The notes beneath the pieces are model-generated. The model searched no databases, had not been told where the DNA came from, and was given only the letters and a program-made list of their open reading frames with translations. A stretch of DNA of 33,070 nucleotides from Papillibacter sp. (GTDB taxonomy: Bacteria > Bacillota > Clostridia > Oscillospirales > Oscillospiraceae), in assembly GCA_012838125.1 (NCBI GenBank), contig DUPW01000064.1, positions 1 to 33,070 of the forward strand, read 5' to 3'. Position numbers and translations under genes: made by a program. This document shows positions 31,354 to 33,070 of the stretch, piece by piece (within the stretch, counting starts at the first letter, position 1; every line of letters begins with the position of its first letter).

Positions 31354-33018
31354 ATGGCAAGGAAAATGAAAAAAGTCAGATCACGTTTAAGTTTGATTCT
31401 AGCCCTATTCATGCTCCTCGCACTTGCTGCCGGATGCGGCAAAACCGGCAGTGATTCGCCAACTCCGAGTACACCGCCTACCACAACGGGGACCTCGCCG
31501 GATGCCACGCCGGATACCCCCAGCGGGCCCCCCGTCATAGACCAAATCGTCGTCGGCACCACACAAATCGGCCACTTTAACCCGGCCATGATTGGCCATG
31601 ATATGGCGTCTAACGATCTCATCTTCGACAGGCTTTTCAGAATGGACCCCGCAACGGGCGAGTTTTACTCAGACATCTTTGAGTCCATGGAATGGTCGGA
31701 GGACGGCCTGATACTTACCTGCAAAATGTACGAAAACATATACTTCTCCAACGGCCAAAACGCAACGGCTGAAGACGCCCTCTACAGCTTCCTGTGTCTC
31801 GCCGAGCCGTGGGCTGTTCCGGTCATGCTCAGCAACTCCCAGCTTGACGTGGACTGGACGCGGGAGAACGGGTATGTGGACAAATACACCGTGCAGTTTA
31901 AGGTGAAGAAGCAGCACTTCCTGTTCCAGAACACCGACGTGGTGTTGGTGTGCAAGGAATGGGCGGAGAGCGTCGGGTACGACTCGGAGGACTGGTACTA
32001 CAACACGGTCGTCAGCGGCCGGTATGAGGTCGTTGAATACGTCCCCGGCAGCCATTATGTTGCCAGAGCGCGGCCCGATTACTGGAATATTGAGAAGGAA
32101 GGCCCGCACGTTGTTCAGGAATACTACATAAAGGTCTATCCCGATACCTCCGTCGCCTTTATGGATCTTGAACTCGGAAACGTTGACTTCATGATTGTGT
32201 CCACCAACGACTACGCCAGATGGGAGAAGAATCCCATTGAAGGCGTTGATATGCTGGTGAAGTCAAACGGCTCCGTTATGAACTTCGTCTTCGGCTTCAA
32301 TAACAATGAAGTCTGGTTTGACAAGCGCGTCCGCGAAGCGATCGCCATTGGCATCGACTGGAATGCTATGGGCGAAACCCTATATAGGGAGATGTTCGAG
32401 CCCAGCGATTCTCTTGTCCCAAAATCTTCTCCTTACTACATAAGCCCCGACGCGCCGCGGGAGTTTAACCCCGAAAAAGCCAAGCAGCTTCTTGCCGAAG
32501 CAGGATACGGCCCCGGTGAGCTGAAGCTGTACGCCAGAACGTTCCAAGACTATAAGGACATGATGGAAATCTTCCAGGGCCTGGCCGGAAATATCGGGAT
32601 TGAAGTGACCATTGAGTTTGGTGACGCCACCTCGGTTATTCCGTATTGGGGCCAGGGCGGAGCAACGGACTTTGGATTCTATGCCTTCTCAATGGGCACA
32701 GCGGCGCAGGATGTATGGACTAACTCCACGTTCCTCATGGTCCCAGGCGGCATCCCGTGGTATACCCTGCCGTTCCCGGAAGCCATGGATATCTGGAAGG
32801 ACGTTTCCAGCATCGATCCGGCCGCGCGGATGAAGGCGTCCCAAGAGTTCCAGAAGTATGTGTATGAGAACATCTACACCGTGTCCTTTGCGGCGCAGAG
32901 AGGCGCTCTTGGCTTTAACTCCAACAAGATCCCGCGCGACATTCTCGACAGGCATACATCCACGGCCATCGGCGGCTTCCTCTTCGGACGGATGGGTATG
33001 CTCTCCGCCGGTTGGTAA
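31354..33018 (+). CDS. ABC transporter solute-binding lipoprotein, family 5 (peptide/nickel/opine type)
   Basis: The 554-residue protein has a lipoprotein signal peptide with lipobox LAAGC (Cys28), a Pro/Thr/Ser-rich linker (about 31-60), and a family 5 extracellular solute-binding domain: FDRLFRMDPATGEFYSDIFE near the start, ENIYFSNGQNATAEDALYSF, and FNPEKAKQLLAEAGYGPGE in lobe II. Such proteins capture oligopeptides, glycosides, opines or metals outside the membrane and pass them to a permease. Permease and ATPase genes would be expected downstream, outside the window. The start is taken as ATG 31354; GGATAAGAG lies just upstream, and ATGs at 31327 and 31366 are alternatives. It may deliver the substrate of the neighbouring hydrolase and GRE locus, judged only from position. 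Confidence 0.92.
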   Translation: MARKMKKVRSRLSLILALFMLLALAAGCGKTGSDSPTPSTPPTTTGTSPDATPDTPSGPPVIDQIVVGTTQIGHFNPAMIGHDMASNDLIFDRLFRMDPATGEFYSDIFESMEWSEDGLILTCKMYENIYFSNGQNATAEDALYSFLCLAEPWAVPVMLSNSQLDVDWTRENGYVDKYTVQFKVKKQHFLFQNTDVVLVCKEWAESVGYDSEDWYYNTVVSGRYEVVEYVPGSHYVARARPDYWNIEKEGPHVVQEYYIKVYPDTSVAFMDLELGNVDFMIVSTNDYARWEKNPIEGVDMLVKSNGSVMNFVFGFNNNEVWFDKRVREAIAIGIDWNAMGETLYREMFEPSDSLVPKSSPYYISPDAPREFNPEKAKQLLAEAGYGPGELKLYARTFQDYKDMMEIFQGLAGNIGIEVTIEFGDATSVIPYWGQGGATDFGFYAFSMGTAAQDVWTNSTFLMVPGGIPWYTLPFPEAMDIWKDVSSIDPAARMKASQEFQKYVYENIYTVSFAAQRGALGFNSNKIPRDILDRHTSTAIGGFLFGRMGMLSAGW

Positions 33019-33043
33019 TAGAGCAGGATAAAAGGTTTCGCGG

Positions 33044-33070
33044 GATTTTGCCCGCTTTATGGGCAAAATC
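33044..33070 (+). terminator. Hairpin after the lipoprotein gene, at the window edge
   Basis: GATTTTGCCC (33044-33053) and GGGCAAAATC (33061-33070) are perfect complements with a seven-base loop. The stem begins 25 bases after the stop codon and ends exactly at the window end, so any T-run is not visible. It could be a terminator or a stabilising hairpin between the binding-protein and permease genes, which is common in such operons. Confidence 0.45.

Noticed and set aside
20158-33018. A YfiD/GrcA-like spare glycyl-radical subunit near the GRE
   Set aside because: I looked for a second R-V-x-G-Y motif in all proteins of the region and found none; if it exists it is outside the window.
1-33070. 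tRNA or rRNA genes, CRISPR arrays, insertion sequences or phage genes
   Set aside because: No cloverleaf-like segments, regular spaced repeats, transposase or integrase sequences were seen.

Overview
The window looks like a GC-rich, endospore-forming member of the Clostridia, possibly an Oscillospiraceae-like gut or anaerobic lineage. The evidence is a full spoIIIAA-AH operon, spo0A and spoIVB, the clostridial asp23-nusB-xseA-xseB-ispA-dxs-tlyA-nadK-argR-recN run, GTG and TTG starts, and strictly anaerobic chemistry (glycyl radical enzyme locus, many Fe-S proteins). The lineage is inferred from gene content and remembered family sequences; no search was run.

Layout. 1-2007 (minus strand): truncated MATE transporter, hotdog thioesterase and spoIVB, the last preceded by a possible 13-codon leader ORF. 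2272-4504 (plus): M14 zinc carboxypeptidase, a small XRE regulator and spo0A, closed by a strong hairpin terminator. 4678-9573: spoIIIAA to spoIIIAH, tightly packed, ending at a 13-bp palindrome. 9724-19972: asp23, nusB, a TsaD-like paralogue, xseA, xseB, ispA, a structured intergenic stretch, then dxs, tlyA, nadK, argR and recN, ending at a terminator. In many Clostridia spoIVB and spo0A follow recN; here they lie on the other side of this block.

20158-33018 is an accessory catabolic region. A lone cupin protein converges on a four-gene minus-strand operon: CocE-like hydrolase, a 705-residue NuoG/GltD-type Fe-S flavoprotein, a NuoF-like Fe-S protein without a recognisable NADH/FMN loop, and a fumarate-reductase-like flavoprotein. 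Divergent from it are a 794-residue glycyl radical enzyme (GRE) homologue and its radical-SAM activase, then a family 5 solute-binding lipoprotein. A plausible reading is import of a small compound, hydrolysis, GRE-type chemistry, and NAD(P)H-linked electron transfer to a soluble flavin reductase. The substrate is unknown.

The most striking observation is in the GRE homologue. It has the complete PFL-like fold sequence, a candidate catalytic Cys436 and an apparently intact activase next door, but the residue that should carry the glycyl radical is Thr769 (R-V-A-T-Y-S-A instead of R-V-A-G-Y-S-A), and the usual Cys-x-Glu motif is Cys-Ala-Ser. Either this is a decayed or regulatory pseudoenzyme, or it needs a radical carrier supplied elsewhere, or it represents unusual chemistry.
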